DNA from: JBBQXK01 sp038251625
GTDB lineage: Bacteria > Pseudomonadota > Alphaproteobacteria > Rhodobacterales > Rhodobacteraceae
Reading direction: 5' to 3'
Assembly (NCBI GenBank): GCA_038251625.1
Contig: JBBSBE010000035.1
Span: 1-33,158 of the forward strand
Length of the DNA stretch: 33,158 bases
How positions within the stretch are numbered: the stretch's first letter is position 1; each line of letters begins with the position of its first letter. The translations under genes and the position numbers were made by a program. Positions 32,842-33,158 of the stretch are shown piece after piece. Under the pieces are notes generated by a model. That model made no database searches. It was not told the origin of the DNA and worked only from the letters and a program-made list of their open reading frames with translations.

Positions 32842-33041
32842 AAGACAAGGTTTCGCCAGGATCGGTGCTGTATTTCGCAAAGGGCAGCGCAAGAAACCAT
32901 CAAACGTGTTGCGGGCTTTGCCCGGACGACGCGCTGCTTCGCTTGCGGGGCGGCGGATTGACACGAGAAGCCTTGTCGTTCTCGGCAGGGCATTTCGTGC
33001 GTGGGCTGGGGGCGCCCAGTCCTGCGCAATGCATTCGGGCC
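32842..33041. other. Intergenic region between convergent genes
   Basis: About 200 bp lie between the stop of the uncharacterised gene and the stop of the oxygenase-like gene. A short CTGGG/CCCAG hairpin (33006-33019) is present but lacks a T-run on either strand. No further gene is supported. Confidence 0.4.
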
Positions 33042-33158
33042 TCACGCCCAGCCGTAGTTGAAACTCAAACTCACCCGCTCGTCTTCCGACATGTTCATCG
33101 GCACCTCGTGGCGCAGCCAGCTTTCCCACAGCAGCACCTCTCCCGCCACAGGGGTCAC
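33042..33158 (-). CDS. C-terminus of a putative 2OG-Fe(II) oxygenase-like protein (partial)
   Basis: Reading the minus strand from the window edge gives 38 residues ending at a TGA at 33042-33044. The segment GEVLLWESWLRHEVPMN and the end RVSLSFNYGWA match the C-terminal beta-strands of the TIGR02466-type putative 2-oxoglutarate/Fe(II) oxygenases, including the second metal-binding His (RHEVP) and the Arg that usually binds 2-oxoglutarate (ERVSLSFN). The rest of the gene lies outside the window. Substrate is unknown. Confidence 0.7.
   Translation of the reverse strand: MTPVAGEVLLWESWLRHEVPMNMSEDERVSLSFNYGWA

Overview
The window looks like chromosomal DNA of a high-GC alphaproteobacterium of the Rhodobacteraceae (Rhodobacter/Gemmobacter/Tabrizicola-like). 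The evidence is a complete bztABCD-type glutamate/aspartate uptake operon, an ATP12-family F1 chaperone, an adenylate kinase with a four-cysteine zinc lid, an alphaproteobacterial spc/alpha ribosomal operon that lacks rpsD, and dispersed GC-rich intergenic repeats of the kind I know from this family. Genus and species cannot be read from the sequence alone. No tRNA, rRNA, CRISPR array, insertion sequence or prophage was seen.

Layout. (1) 24-3267, minus strand: yidC, a MOSC-domain gene and yihA, coupled by 4-bp start/stop overlaps. (2) 3572-6915, minus strand: an EAL phosphodiesterase with a degenerate GGDEF domain, ttcA, and a short-chain dehydrogenase. (3) 6990-10742, plus strand: argB with a possible short upstream ORF, a ferredoxin-like gene coupled to a SixA-like histidine phosphatase, a small basic protein, and a secreted cysteine-rich protein built from three repeats. 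(4) 10761-15301, minus strand: bztABCD, with a strong hairpin between bztA and bztB. (5) 15530-20645, minus strand: an ATP12 chaperone, rluC and crcB (mutually overlapping), then rarA and a DegP/DegQ protease. (6) 20734-22013, minus strand: a quorum-sensing pair, luxR followed by luxI. (7) 22238-31833, minus strand: the spc and alpha ribosomal operons from rpmC to rplQ, including secY, adk and rpoA, ending in a clear terminator. (8) 32086-33158: an uncharacterised plus-strand gene of lower GC in the place where rplP would be expected, and the C-terminus of a 2OG-Fe(II) oxygenase-like gene at the edge.

Most of the window is core metabolism and translation. The parts that seem least described are the three-repeat secreted protein (9723-10742), the lower-GC gene upstream of rpmC, two families of intergenic repeat elements, several intercistronic hairpins that may set expression ratios inside operons, and short upstream ORFs before argB and luxR. 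No obvious defence system or biosynthetic cluster is present.
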